From contig NZ_WQPN01000059.1 of assembly GCF_018785315.1 (NCBI RefSeq), positions 1 through 52,792 on the forward strand: a stretch of DNA of 52,792 nt, in the 5' to 3' direction. The position numbers and the translations under genes were made by a program. The notes under the pieces were generated by a model, which worked only from the letters and a program-made list of their open reading frames with translations, was not told the DNA's origin and did no database searches. Within the stretch, counting starts at the first letter, position 1; every line of letters begins with the position of its first letter. This DNA comes from Clostridium sp. MCC353 (lineage in GTDB: Bacteria; Bacillota; Clostridia; Lachnospirales; Lachnospiraceae). Positions 8,151 through 15,923 of the stretch are shown in pieces.

Positions 8151-8268
8151 TATAATAGAAGTATAAAAGAAAGCACCCACTCCAAAAGTGGATGCTCCCA
8201 AAATGATTCGTTACATGTCCTTACGGACACCGCTCACTCTGTGGATCAGACAGGGTGAGCATTTTATT
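8151..8268 (+). ncRNA. Probable antisense RNA (RatA-like) of a type I toxin
   Basis: A consensus TATAAT at 8151-8156 is followed about 105 nt later by a strong terminator: GCTCACTCTG and its complement (8232-8260) then ATTTTATTTA. The RNA would run opposite to the toxin mRNA and cover its 3' untranslated region and last codons, as RatA does for TxpA. The -35 box is weak, so the promoter is the least certain part. Confidence 0.6.
8160..8195 (-). terminator. Terminator of the holin-like toxin mRNA
   Basis: On the minus strand GCATCCACT pairs with AGTGGGTGC over a TTTG loop (8173-8195), followed by TTTCTTTTAT. It lies about 70 nt beyond the toxin stop codon. Confidence 0.75.
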
Positions 8269-8416
8269 TACGCTTATTTCTCTTATCGAGAAAGGCGATA
8301 ATCGCTACAATCAAGCTGCCAAAGGACATTAGTAGAGCCAATATCCCTATGAAGATTGAAATAATCTCGTATGCTGTCGTGAGTGCTTTCCTAATACCCT
8401 TTTTGCACAAGAACAT
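8264..8416 (-). CDS. Holin-like small toxin, type I toxin-antitoxin
   Basis: A 50-residue ORF with one hydrophobic helix (IFIGILALLMSFGSLIVAII) and the basic end FLDKRNKRK. This matches the putative holin-like toxin family of Firmicutes (TxpA/BsrG-type short membrane toxins), in which AYEII- or YEA-type sequence precedes the helix and a Lys/Arg-rich tail follows. The ATG at 8416 is the farthest plausible start, but no good ribosome site precedes it and a shorter start is possible. A possible promoter is TTTACA (8486-8491) and TATAAA (8461-8466), 19 bp apart. Opposed small-RNA signals overlap its 3' end. Confidence 0.75.
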   Translation of the reverse strand: MFLCKKGIRKALTTAYEIISIFIGILALLMSFGSLIVAIIAFLDKRNKRK

Positions 8417-8613
8417 ATGTTTTTCAATTTTATTTTTATCTTCTGTGAGATTTGTTATGTTTTATATCCTGCAACATAAGACGCTTGTAAATACGTTATT
8501 TCCAGGTGTTTTTCTTTTTAATTTTTCTTCCCGTTTTGCTCTTTCTTCTTTTGAAAAGCAGAGTAAACAAAGGGCAAACGGCAGATGGAACTGGGAGTGA
8601 AAAACCGGAAAAT

Positions 8614-8666
8614 AAAAAGCAGAAGTACCCGGATTATTAAGTCCTGATACTTCTGCTTATGTTTAT
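8614..8666. terminator. Bidirectional terminator-like hairpin
   Basis: AAGCAGAAGTA and TACTTCTGCTT pair around a 20-nt loop. T-rich tails follow on both strands (TATGTTTATTTT on plus, TTTTATTTT on minus). It lies between the toxin module and the CaCA exchanger gene; what it terminates is unclear. Confidence 0.6.
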
Positions 8667-9078
8667 TTTATTCTATTTTCGGCCGGACAAAAGGATTAGA
8701 ACCGGTGGGATAGGAATAACCAAATGGGTCTCATTCATATTTTGTTCATACATCATTCAAAAACCTTTTACACAATTAACATGAATTCTTCATCTTTTCC
8801 CCATATACTATAACCATAGACAACAGAACAAGTTGTTTAGCCACAAAGCTTATAAGATTTTTTTCATAATACTCGAGCTGATAATATATATTATCAGCTC
8901 TCCTCCCTTTAACCTTTTAAATTCCTTTCTATCCCCATAGAAAGGAATTTTTTTATGCTGCAGCCGAAGAACTCATTTCCCCGTGTTTCTGCGTACATAA
9001 AAAAGATTTTTTTATTCTATAGCCGCAGTAACACGCAGAAACAAAGTAATTTGATCCTATGGCTTATATAATCGTCAT
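8667..9078 (+). other. Intergenic DNA with palindrome and terminator
   Basis: GAGCTGATAATA and its complement make a perfect 26-bp palindrome at about 8875-8900. A rho-independent terminator follows on the plus strand at about 8928-8955: TTCCTTTCTA pairs with TAGAAAGGAA, then TTTTTTT. A transcript ending there has no visible coding sequence, so a small RNA is possible but unproven. At 9063-9098 a TATATAATCGTCA stem brackets the stop of the exchanger gene. Confidence 0.5.
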
Positions 9079-10005
9079 CTATCTGACGATTATATAAACC
9101 ATATAAGCCGCATACATCACCAGCATAACCGTTCCTTCCCGTCTGCTGATCTCATACCCGCTCTTGCCCAGGAAATATACAATACCGCTGGAAATCACCA
9201 AAAACAGCGCGTCAAACGCGGATAATACAGTCACCTGGATGGGGCTGATGGCCGCCGAGGCTGCCAGGACCATCAGGATGTTAAACAGGTTTGACCCCAC
9301 CACATTGCCCAGTGCCAGGCCATTTTCCCCTTTTCTGGAAGCCACTATGGAAGTGACCAGCTCGGGAAGGGAAGTCCCCATGGCCACAATGGTCAGGCCG
9401 ATCAGGGTCTGGCTCAACCCAAATGACGCCGCAATCTCACTGGCGCTGTCCACAACAAAATCACCGCCCAGCACAATTGCCGTAATTCCGCCTAATATAT
9501 AAACAATACTTCGCATCGGAGACAAGGTTTCGAATACTTCCGCTGCCGATACCCGGTTCGCCAGGGCGCTGCGCACGGTTTTAGCCAAAAAGTAAACAAA
9601 TAATGCCAGAAGCACAATTCCTTCCATTCTTCCCACCCGGCTGTCTATCAAAAGCATAGCTGCCAGCACAGCGGTCACTATGATTGACAGTAAAAAGTCT
9701 CCGTTTAAAATTTTCTTCTCTATGGCCATGGGAGCAATCACTCCGCAGGCGCCCACCACAACCAATAAGTTAAAAATATTGGAGCCGATTACATTTCCCA
9801 CCGCGATCTCGTTATTTCCTGTAATCGCAGCCGTGATGCTGACCGCCAGCTCTGGCGCACTCGTTCCGAACGCGACAATGGTCAGACCGATTACAATACT
9901 TGGAACCCTCAAAAGCTTCGCTACAGAAGAACTGCCCTCCACAAAAAAATCCGCCCCCTTCACAAGAAGGATAAAACCAGCTAAAAGCCAAACATACATC
10001 ATCAT
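9079..10005 (-). CDS. CaCA-family cation/Na+ (H+) exchanger
   Basis: About 308 residues and 10 hydrophobic segments; the product moves a divalent cation across the membrane in exchange for Na+ or H+. The two inverted alpha-repeats of the family are seen: GLTIVAFGTSAPELAVSI with GNVIGSNIFN, and GLTIVAMGTSLPELVTSI with GNVVGSNLFN. The start at 10005 is chosen because GAGAGG is 8 nt upstream; 10041 would add 12 polar residues. YrbG-like members are labelled calcium/sodium antiporters, but the manganese-type riboswitch in the leader suggests Mn2+ as a physiological substrate or signal (inference). Confidence 0.92.
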   Translation of the reverse strand: MMMYVWLLAGFILLVKGADFFVEGSSSVAKLLRVPSIVIGLTIVAFGTSAPELAVSITAAITGNNEIAVGNVIGSNIFNLLVVVGACGVIAPMAIEKKILNGDFLLSIIVTAVLAAMLLIDSRVGRMEGIVLLALFVYFLAKTVRSALANRVSAAEVFETLSPMRSIVYILGGITAIVLGGDFVVDSASEIAASFGLSQTLIGLTIVAMGTSLPELVTSIVASRKGENGLALGNVVGSNLFNILMVLAASAAISPIQVTVLSAFDALFLVISSGIVYFLGKSGYEISRREGTVMLVMYAAYMVYIIVR

Positions 10006-10096
10006 AACATTTTCCTCTCTTCTCTCTGTATTATTTCCCAATTAAATCCTGCGATACAACAAATACCTGCTAAATGTCATGCTGCGAACTGCAATC

Positions 10097-10146
10097 AAAA
10101 AAGCGAGAACTCTTATTGTACCAGAAGATACAACAAAAGTCTCGCT
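10097..10146 (-). terminator. Terminator of the yybP-ykoY riboswitch
   Basis: On the minus strand AGCGAGACTTTTGTTGTA pairs with TACAATAAGAGTTCTCGCT, followed by TTTTTT. Its 5' arm includes the conserved 3' strand of the aptamer, so ligand binding and termination are mutually exclusive. Confidence 0.85.
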
Positions 10147-10234
10147 TCTTACTATACGTACCGGATGATAACCATCGTGATGACGATACCGCATAACAAC
10201 GGCATAAATACCGCTGCAAGCTACTCCCTCTCAT
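10137..10234 (-). promoter_or_regulatory. yybP-ykoY (Mn2+-sensing) riboswitch aptamer
   Basis: The two conserved strands of this class are present on the minus strand: GGGAGTAGC at the 5' side (10220-10228) and AAGCGAGACTTTTG at the 3' side, separated by two hairpins including GGTATCGTCATCACGATGG. Established members bind Mn2+ and switch genes on by preventing termination. The layout here, with the terminator stealing the 3' strand, predicts that Mn2+ turns on the downstream exchanger. Confidence 0.85.
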
Positions 10235-10242
10235 TTCCACTT

Positions 10243-10271
10243 AGTATATGTATTTTCTCAGGATTTGTCAA
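10243..10271 (-). promoter_or_regulatory. Promoter of the riboswitch-exchanger transcript
   Basis: On the minus strand TTGACA (10266-10271) and TATACT (10243-10248) are exactly 17 bp apart. The -35 box overlaps the stop codon of the upstream AGCS gene, so the exchanger has its own promoter. Confidence 0.85.
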
Positions 10272-11608
10272 TGCTTTTTGGGAAAATATACCTGTTTTCT
10301 GAGTAAAAACAGAGCGGCCACGTTGGGCACAGCCATGAGGCCGTTCCAGATGTCGGACAGCTCCCAGACGGTTTCCAGCCTGGCGATGCAGCCGATAAAA
10401 ACCGCATTCAAATATAAAAACATGTAGACAGTTTCAGCCGTCCGGACATTGATCCCGGTTCTGGACGCCAGATAGGACAAGTTCTGTTTTCCAAGAAAAT
10501 ACCAGGCGATAATGGTGGCAAACGCAAATGACAGCATGGACAAGGACACCAGATACTCCCCTCCCTGCCCCAGCCGTTTTGAGAAACAATACGCAGTCAG
10601 CGCCGCCCCGTCCAGGCCGGATGTTCCCGCCCCCTCTCCCATCACGCAGAGAATGACAAATGCAGTCAGGCTGCAGCTTATCATCGTATCGAAAAACACT
10701 TCAAACATGGCCCACATGCCCTGTTTTTCCGGCGTCGTCTCCTCCACCGCTCCATGAATCACCGCCAGGCTTCCAAGCCCCGCTTCATTGGAAAATACGC
10801 CTCTCGACACCCCATATCTAATGGCCACACTGATCCCGTACCCCGCCGCCCCTGATAACGCACTGGACGGTTTCCAGGCGCCTTCCAGAATCATTAATAG
10901 AACCGCCGGCAAACGGTCATAATAAGAGAAAATGACGATGAGCGAAATGATCGTATAAATCCCGGCCGATACCGGCACCAGCCGCTCCGTAACCTTAGCG
11001 ATCCTGCCCAAGCCGCCCCGGATCACCAGCAAAATCAATATGGTGAGAACCGCCCCGGTGGCCGCCGGATAGAATGAAAATGAGAAATCAAGGGTTTCGG
11101 CAATGGAGTTGGACTGAACCATGCTCCCCATTCCAAAAGAGACCAACACAGCAAAAAAACTATACAAAACCGCAGCGCCGTAAAAGCCCAGCCCTTTTTC
11201 CAGATATACCATAGGGCCGCTTATCCAGCTCCCATCCTTTTTTCTTCTGCGGTAACGGATTCCCAACACGACTTCCGCATAGGCTGTCATCATTCCGATT
11301 CCGGCAGAGATCCACATCCACAAAAGGGCGCCTGGCCCTCCGGCACAGAGAGCCGTTGCCACGCCCACAATATTTCCCGTTCCGACCGTGGCGGCCAGGG
11401 CCGTACATGCGGATTGGAACTGGGTTACGGAATGGGGATTATCCACATCCTTTTTTTCAGAGCCCAGGCTTCCCACCGTTTCTCTCCACCATATTTTCCA
11501 GCCGGTAAGCTGAAAAAATCCGGATTTTACTGTAAATAAGATACCAACTCCGAGGATCAGCAAAAGCAGCCAAGGCCCCCAGACAAGCTGATGGATTGTA
11601 TGGATCAT
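10268..11608 (-). CDS. AGCS-family sodium/amino acid (alanine/glycine) symporter
   Basis: Sodium-coupled amino acid importer of 446 residues with about 11 membrane helices. Family motifs seen are ALAATVGTGNIVGVATALC, the GGPGALLWMWISAGIGM block and FSNEAGLGSLAVIHGA. This is the AlsT/DagA type that usually takes alanine or glycine; the exact substrate is not readable. The opening WGPWLLLLILGVGILFTVKSG is typical of the full-length N-terminus. The leader carries a hairpin of GTTATAGC arms (about 11622-11650). The gene is divergent from the phospholipase-like gene. Confidence 0.93.
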   Translation of the reverse strand: MIHTIHQLVWGPWLLLLILGVGILFTVKSGFFQLTGWKIWWRETVGSLGSEKKDVDNPHSVTQFQSACTALAATVGTGNIVGVATALCAGGPGALLWMWISAGIGMMTAYAEVVLGIRYRRRKKDGSWISGPMVYLEKGLGFYGAAVLYSFFAVLVSFGMGSMVQSNSIAETLDFSFSFYPAATGAVLTILILLVIRGGLGRIAKVTERLVPVSAGIYTIISLIVIFSYYDRLPAVLLMILEGAWKPSSALSGAAGYGISVAIRYGVSRGVFSNEAGLGSLAVIHGAVEETTPEKQGMWAMFEVFFDTMISCSLTAFVILCVMGEGAGTSGLDGAALTAYCFSKRLGQGGEYLVSLSMLSFAFATIIAWYFLGKQNLSYLASRTGINVRTAETVYMFLYLNAVFIGCIARLETVWELSDIWNGLMAVPNVAALFLLRKQVYFPKKH

Positions 11609-11753
11609 CCGCCCTCCATAACGTTATAGCGCAAGCTGCGGGCTATAACTTTTATCATACCTATTCTCTATATCTTCTATTCTAATCAGCCGGCGAATAT
11701 GATATAATATTTTTAATAGGTTCAAATAATTTTACCGAGAGTGAGGTATTTTT

Positions 11754-12731
11754 ATGCCAGGATTTACTACTCATTATATTTTAGGTATGAAAGCATTTAA
11801 TGATCTGCCCAACAACCAGCTGAAGTTTGTGATAGCTAAGTACCGATGGCTCTATCAACTGGGCCTTCAGGGGCCGGATATATTTTTCTATAACATCCCC
11901 ATTCTGCGCCACCGGGATTACCGGAATGTGGGGTCTCATATGCATGAACACTGTATCAGTGATTTTTTTGTCAACTATTTGAAGATCACTTCCGAGATTG
12001 AATCCAAGCAGCAGAGGGAGCAGGCCATTTCCTATTTCTGCGGATTTCTCTGCCACTATATCGGGGATTCCATCTGCCATCCTTATGTTTACGGCAGGAT
12101 CGAATACGATGTAAAAAATCCCAGCAATTACACCCACGGCCTTCATGCTACGCTGGAAAATGATATTGATGCCCTGCTTCTGCTGAAATATAAAAAGAAA
12201 AAGCCATCCCAGTTCAACCAGGCGGCCACCATATGCCTTAACGGCTTTGAGATGCAGTTTATTTCCCGCATTCTCTCCAAATGCATTAATATGACTTATT
12301 ATCCCATCAACTATAAGAATAACTTCCAGGTAACGCCCCGAATGGTGCACCGCTCCATTTTGGCCATCCGCTTCGGCTGCCGCACGCTATCCGATCCGTC
12401 AGGCCGGAAGAAGAATGGTATCCGGAAGGTTGAATCAATTTTTTTGAAAAAACCAATCGCGTCCACCAAACTGGTTACAGATCAGGTTATTAACCCTAAA
12501 AAGAGCCTGAACTTAAATCATGAGGTCTGGTGTAATCCGTGGGACAAGCGGCTCGCTTCTACCGCTTCTTTCCCGGATCTGTTTTATCAGTCTTTAAATA
12601 AATGCAACAATGTTTATTATCAGCTTAATGCTGATCTTACCAGCGGGATACCGATGAATGAGTTGGATTTTAATAAATTGATAAAGGAACTGGGGAGTTA
12701 TTCTTATCATAGCGGGTTAAGTGTGCAGTGA
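11754..12731 (+). CDS. Zinc-dependent phospholipase C family protein
   Basis: A 325-residue protein of the Zn-dependent phospholipase C / S1-P1 nuclease fold as annotated across Clostridia. The N-terminal MPGFTTHYILG supplies the expected His, and further metal-ligand candidates are HMHEHC, GFLCHYIGDSICHPYVYG (H-x3-D pattern) and THGLHATLEND. There is no signal peptide, so it is probably cytoplasmic, unlike secreted alpha-toxin-type enzymes; lipase activity is therefore not assured. GTGAGG precedes the ATG. Confidence 0.85.
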   Translation: MPGFTTHYILGMKAFNDLPNNQLKFVIAKYRWLYQLGLQGPDIFFYNIPILRHRDYRNVGSHMHEHCISDFFVNYLKITSEIESKQQREQAISYFCGFLCHYIGDSICHPYVYGRIEYDVKNPSNYTHGLHATLENDIDALLLLKYKKKKPSQFNQAATICLNGFEMQFISRILSKCINMTYYPINYKNNFQVTPRMVHRSILAIRFGCRTLSDPSGRKKNGIRKVESIFLKKPIASTKLVTDQVINPKKSLNLNHEVWCNPWDKRLASTASFPDLFYQSLNKCNNVYYQLNADLTSGIPMNELDFNKLIKELGSYSYHSGLSVQ

Positions 12732-12740
12732 CGCTGGGAA

Positions 12741-12859
12741 TTGACATTGCGGGTGACATTAAGGGTGAAGGCATTTTCAGAAATGCCTTCACCCTTTACT
12801 TTAAAACGCGAAGGCTTTTTCAAAAATGGCCTCGCCCTTGATGTCGCCCTTAATGTCAA
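12741..12859. repeat. Composite REP-like element with two hairpins (copy 2)
   Basis: Outer arms TTGACATT and AATGTCAA, then an inner pair GGTGACATTAAGGG / CCCTTGATGTCGCC, enclose two hairpins: GGGTGAAGGCATTTTC with its complement, and GCGAAGGCTTTTTCAAAAATGGCCTCGC. The layout is a three-way-junction cruciform. It lies between convergent genes and may also serve as a bidirectional terminator. Units match the repeats at 4522-4576 and 22643-22695. Confidence 0.8.
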
Positions 12860-12883
12860 CCCCCCTGCCATTCCAAAAACCCC

Positions 12884-13912
12884 CTACTCAATAATCTGAT
12901 CCCCATCCTTTATCACATAATTCTTCTCCACCCCAGCTTTTTTCATCCACTCCCTGGTGGTCTCCGTAAACCATCTGCCGCTTCCGGGGCCGCCGCCGTT
13001 GTCATTATCCCACAGCCATCCCGGAGTGGGCCACAGACAGATCTTAGGATGAAGAATCCGGTATACTCTCTCTGAAACGCCATACTGCCCGTGATGGGCC
13101 ATCTGAAGGATGTCGCAGTGCATGTTATCGCTGCCGTAATCCTTAACCAGCCGGTCTCCGGCTTCCTCTCCCATATCTCCCAGAAATACAATGTGTTTTC
13201 CGTTCATTTTAATGGTATAAGCCACAGAGCTGTTATTAATTGAATTATGAGGGAAAAGATAGGGTTCATTCATTACGGTTATTTCCGTGTTATCCACATA
13301 AATCTTTTCATTCTTACCAATATCCCCATGAAGCATTTCCTGGGGCTGTTTGGACAGGGTGTCCATGAATTGGGCAACCATGTCGGCCCGGTAGGATTCG
13401 CTGGAATAATACCATTTCAAGTCAGCCAGGTGATAATACAGGCCGTCGATGGTGATGCCGGAATCCGGATCTTTCAGTATTTCATTCAATGCGCCGATGT
13501 GATCCGCGTGGGGGTGGGTTACCAGCCAGGCGGATACCCTGCCGCCCTTGCTGCGCAGCGTTTCCATCAGGTGATCCTTATCTCCTGGCGTTCCGCCGTC
13601 TACCACGATAACGCTTCCCTCAGGTGTTTCCAACACTGCTGAAAGCATCTGGCTGTCCGTCTGGTTTGCCAGAAGGGTAATCCGCCCTCCTCCCAAATAG
13701 GCGGAAGATGTCTGCGGCACATCCTCAAGCTCATGGCCGGCTTCCGGCAGGAGCGCCGGTATTCCGATCTCCTGTTTCTCCATCACCACATCTTCCGGCA
13801 GCGGAGGCCGGAGGGGTTTCCGTTGGTTTCCCGGGCCGGATCCTGCGGCCAGGAATATTAAAACAGCGCATAAAGCCAGGCTCAGCCAGGCTTTTTGTTT
13901 TTGATTGTTCAT
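12884..13912 (-). CDS. Secreted MBL-fold metallohydrolase (ComEC/Rec2-like domain)
   Basis: A 342-residue protein. The N-terminus has Lys residues and a hydrophobic segment (LSLALCAVLIFLAAG), a signal peptide or anchor. The metallo-beta-lactamase fold follows, with VTHPHADHIGAL giving the HxHxDH metal site near residues 137-142, and later GDMGEEAGDRL and MAHHGQYGVSE. It resembles the hydrolase domain of ComEC, here as a stand-alone exported protein; the substrate could be a nucleic acid or a phosphodiester (inference). GGAGG is well placed before the ATG. Confidence 0.88.
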   Translation of the reverse strand: MNNQKQKAWLSLALCAVLIFLAAGSGPGNQRKPLRPPLPEDVVMEKQEIGIPALLPEAGHELEDVPQTSSAYLGGGRITLLANQTDSQMLSAVLETPEGSVIVVDGGTPGDKDHLMETLRSKGGRVSAWLVTHPHADHIGALNEILKDPDSGITIDGLYYHLADLKWYYSSESYRADMVAQFMDTLSKQPQEMLHGDIGKNEKIYVDNTEITVMNEPYLFPHNSINNSSVAYTIKMNGKHIVFLGDMGEEAGDRLVKDYGSDNMHCDILQMAHHGQYGVSERVYRILHPKICLWPTPGWLWDNDNGGGPGSGRWFTETTREWMKKAGVEKNYVIKDGDQIIE

Positions 13913-14386
13913 AATAAACCTCCATACCGGAGCGTTTTGATATGCAAATTTCGCAACGCGCAGCTTCTACGCTGCACAGCACTGCGCAGGCACGCGCTGA
14001 AAATTTCGAATTCCCAGCTATCATTCAAATTTGTGGCTCCGGCACAAATTGGGGGGGAAAAAATAATCCATCAGGATTATTTTACATGTTAATATCCTTC
14101 ATTCTTATTATTTTGCCATGGTTTACAGCCGCTGGCATATGGGAAATATAAATCGCAGTAACAGTTCAGACCGTTCTGAACCGTTACAAATCACAACATC
14201 GTTTTTGTATATTTCAGCGTTTCAGCTTTACAATATGAGTATTATATCTGAAACTCCCTATTTTTTACAGGGGATATGATAAAATAATGTAAATATTCCA
14301 ATTTTCTCTTGCAAATCCCATCGGATGATGGTAGTATGTTCAATATAGTTATTTTTTAAATATTTTTGAACAACAGGAGGTTTTTC
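13913..14386. other. Intergenic region with palindromic blocks
   Basis: CCGGAGC at 13927-13933 and GCTCCGG at about 14036-14042 bracket a stretch with hairpin pieces GCAGCTTCTACGCTGC and AAATTTCG repeats. Farther on, GTAACAGTTCAGA and TTCTGAACCGTTAC form a nearly loop-less palindrome at about 14158-14188. Short ORFs here look spurious. The BCCT promoter completes the region. Confidence 0.5.
14309..14337 (+). promoter_or_regulatory. Predicted promoter of the BCCT transporter gene
   Basis: TTGCAA (14309-14314) and TAGTAT (14332-14337) are separated by 17 bp, about 50 bp before the start codon. One mismatch from consensus in each box suggests moderate strength. Confidence 0.6.
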
Positions 14387-15910
14387 ATGAATGACACAAA
14401 TAAAACCGGAATCCGAAAACAACTGGACTGGATTACTACCGTGGTTCCGTTTGTTTTTATCTTGCTGCTGTGCACTCTTTTCATGCTGAATCCGGAGGGT
14501 TCTTCGGCAGTTCTCGGCTCTATCCGCTATTTCTTAGGGGATCAGCTGGGGAGCTACTATCTGGTTATCGGATTGGGCGTTTTTCTGTGCTCCCTTTACA
14601 TTGCGTTTTCCAGATACGGTTCCATTAAACTCGGAAATATTGAAAAACCTGAGTACTCTTCCTTTAAATGGGGCACGATGATGTTCACTGCCGGTCTGGC
14701 GGCCGATATCCTTTTCTATTCCCTCTGTGAATGGATCCTGTATGCCGCCGAACCTCATATCACAGACATGGGCAATATGCAGGATTGGTCTTCCACCTAT
14801 CCGCTATTTCACTGGGGACCGATTCCATGGAGCTTTTACATGGTGCTCGCCGTCGCCTTCGGTTTCATGCTGCATGTCCGCAAACGTACCAAGCAGAAGT
14901 ATTCCGAAGCCTGCCGCCCTATCTTAGGAAACAAAGTGGACGGATGGTGCGGGAAACTGATTGACCTGATCGCAGTCATCGCGCTGCTGGCCGGAACTGC
15001 AACCACATTTTCTCTGGCAACCCCCCTGCTTTCTATGGCTTTAAGCCATGTATTCGGCATCCAGCAGTCCAATTTTCTTACTATTGCTATTTTGGTCATT
15101 ATCGGCGTTACTTATACTGTGACAGTTTATTTTGGCATGAAAGGGATCGCTAAACTGGCGGCTTCCTGTACTTATCTGTTTTTTGCCCTGTTAATCTATG
15201 TATTTATCGGAGGCGGAAGCCCAAGATACATCGTGGAAACCGGTATTACCGCAGTGGGAAACCTGGTTCAGAACTTCATCGGCCTGTCTACCTGGACAGA
15301 CGCATTAAGAACCTCTTCCTTTCCTCAAACCTGGACGATTTTCTATTGGGCCTATTGGATGGTATGGTGCGTTGCCACCCCATTTTTTATCGGATCCATC
15401 AGCAAAGGGCGGACGATCCGTCAAACCATTCTGGGCGGATATTTCTGGGGAATCTCCGGGACATTTACTTCCTTTATCATATTGGGAAATTACAGCCTGG
15501 GGCTGCAGATGCACGGCAAACTGGATGTGGTTTCCCTGTATGCGTCCAGCGGAGATTTATATGAAATCATCATGACCGTCATGCAGACGCTTCCCGCTTC
15601 CAGCGCAGGCCTGGTTCTTCTGGCCGTAACCATGATCGCCTTTTATGCAACTTCCTTTGACGCCTTAACCCTGGTCGCTTCCTCCTATTCTTATAAGGAA
15701 CTTCCGGCCGGGCAGGAACCTGATAAAAAGGTGAAGCTGTTCTGGGCCATCCTTTTAATGCTGCTTCCAATTGCGCTTATTTTCTCGGAGAATTCAATGA
15801 ATAACCTCCAGACAGTTTCAATTATCGCAGCATTCCCGATCGGAATTATCATATTCCTGATCATAAGAAGCTTTTTTATCGATGCCAGAAACTATCTGGA
15901 GGGTAATTAA
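14387..15910 (+). CDS. BCCT family (betaine/carnitine/choline) transporter
   Basis: About 507 residues with 12 expected membrane helices. Recognised by the central blocks FHWGPIPWSFYMVLAVAFG and FYWAYWMVWCVATPFFIGSI followed by SKGRTIRQ, which carry the Trp-rich substrate box of the family. Members import or exchange quaternary amines such as glycine betaine, carnitine or choline; which one is not determinable here. The N- and C-terminal extensions are short, unlike osmosensing BetP, so osmotic activation is not suggested. The start at 14387 follows AGGAGG by 6 nt. Confidence 0.94.
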   Translation: MNDTNKTGIRKQLDWITTVVPFVFILLLCTLFMLNPEGSSAVLGSIRYFLGDQLGSYYLVIGLGVFLCSLYIAFSRYGSIKLGNIEKPEYSSFKWGTMMFTAGLAADILFYSLCEWILYAAEPHITDMGNMQDWSSTYPLFHWGPIPWSFYMVLAVAFGFMLHVRKRTKQKYSEACRPILGNKVDGWCGKLIDLIAVIALLAGTATTFSLATPLLSMALSHVFGIQQSNFLTIAILVIIGVTYTVTVYFGMKGIAKLAASCTYLFFALLIYVFIGGGSPRYIVETGITAVGNLVQNFIGLSTWTDALRTSSFPQTWTIFYWAYWMVWCVATPFFIGSISKGRTIRQTILGGYFWGISGTFTSFIILGNYSLGLQMHGKLDVVSLYASSGDLYEIIMTVMQTLPASSAGLVLLAVTMIAFYATSFDALTLVASSYSYKELPAGQEPDKKVKLFWAILLMLLPIALIFSENSMNNLQTVSIIAAFPIGIIIFLIIRSFFIDARNYLEGN

Positions 15911-15923
15911 AAACTGTATTCAG

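Noticed and set aside
8349-8600. An 83-codon plus-strand ORF starting MKIEIISYAVV
   Set aside because: Its beginning is the complement of the holin-like toxin; the remainder has no family features and no ribosome site.
13247-13642. A 131-codon plus-strand ORF
   Set aside because: It is antisense to the MBL-fold gene and shows no ribosome site.
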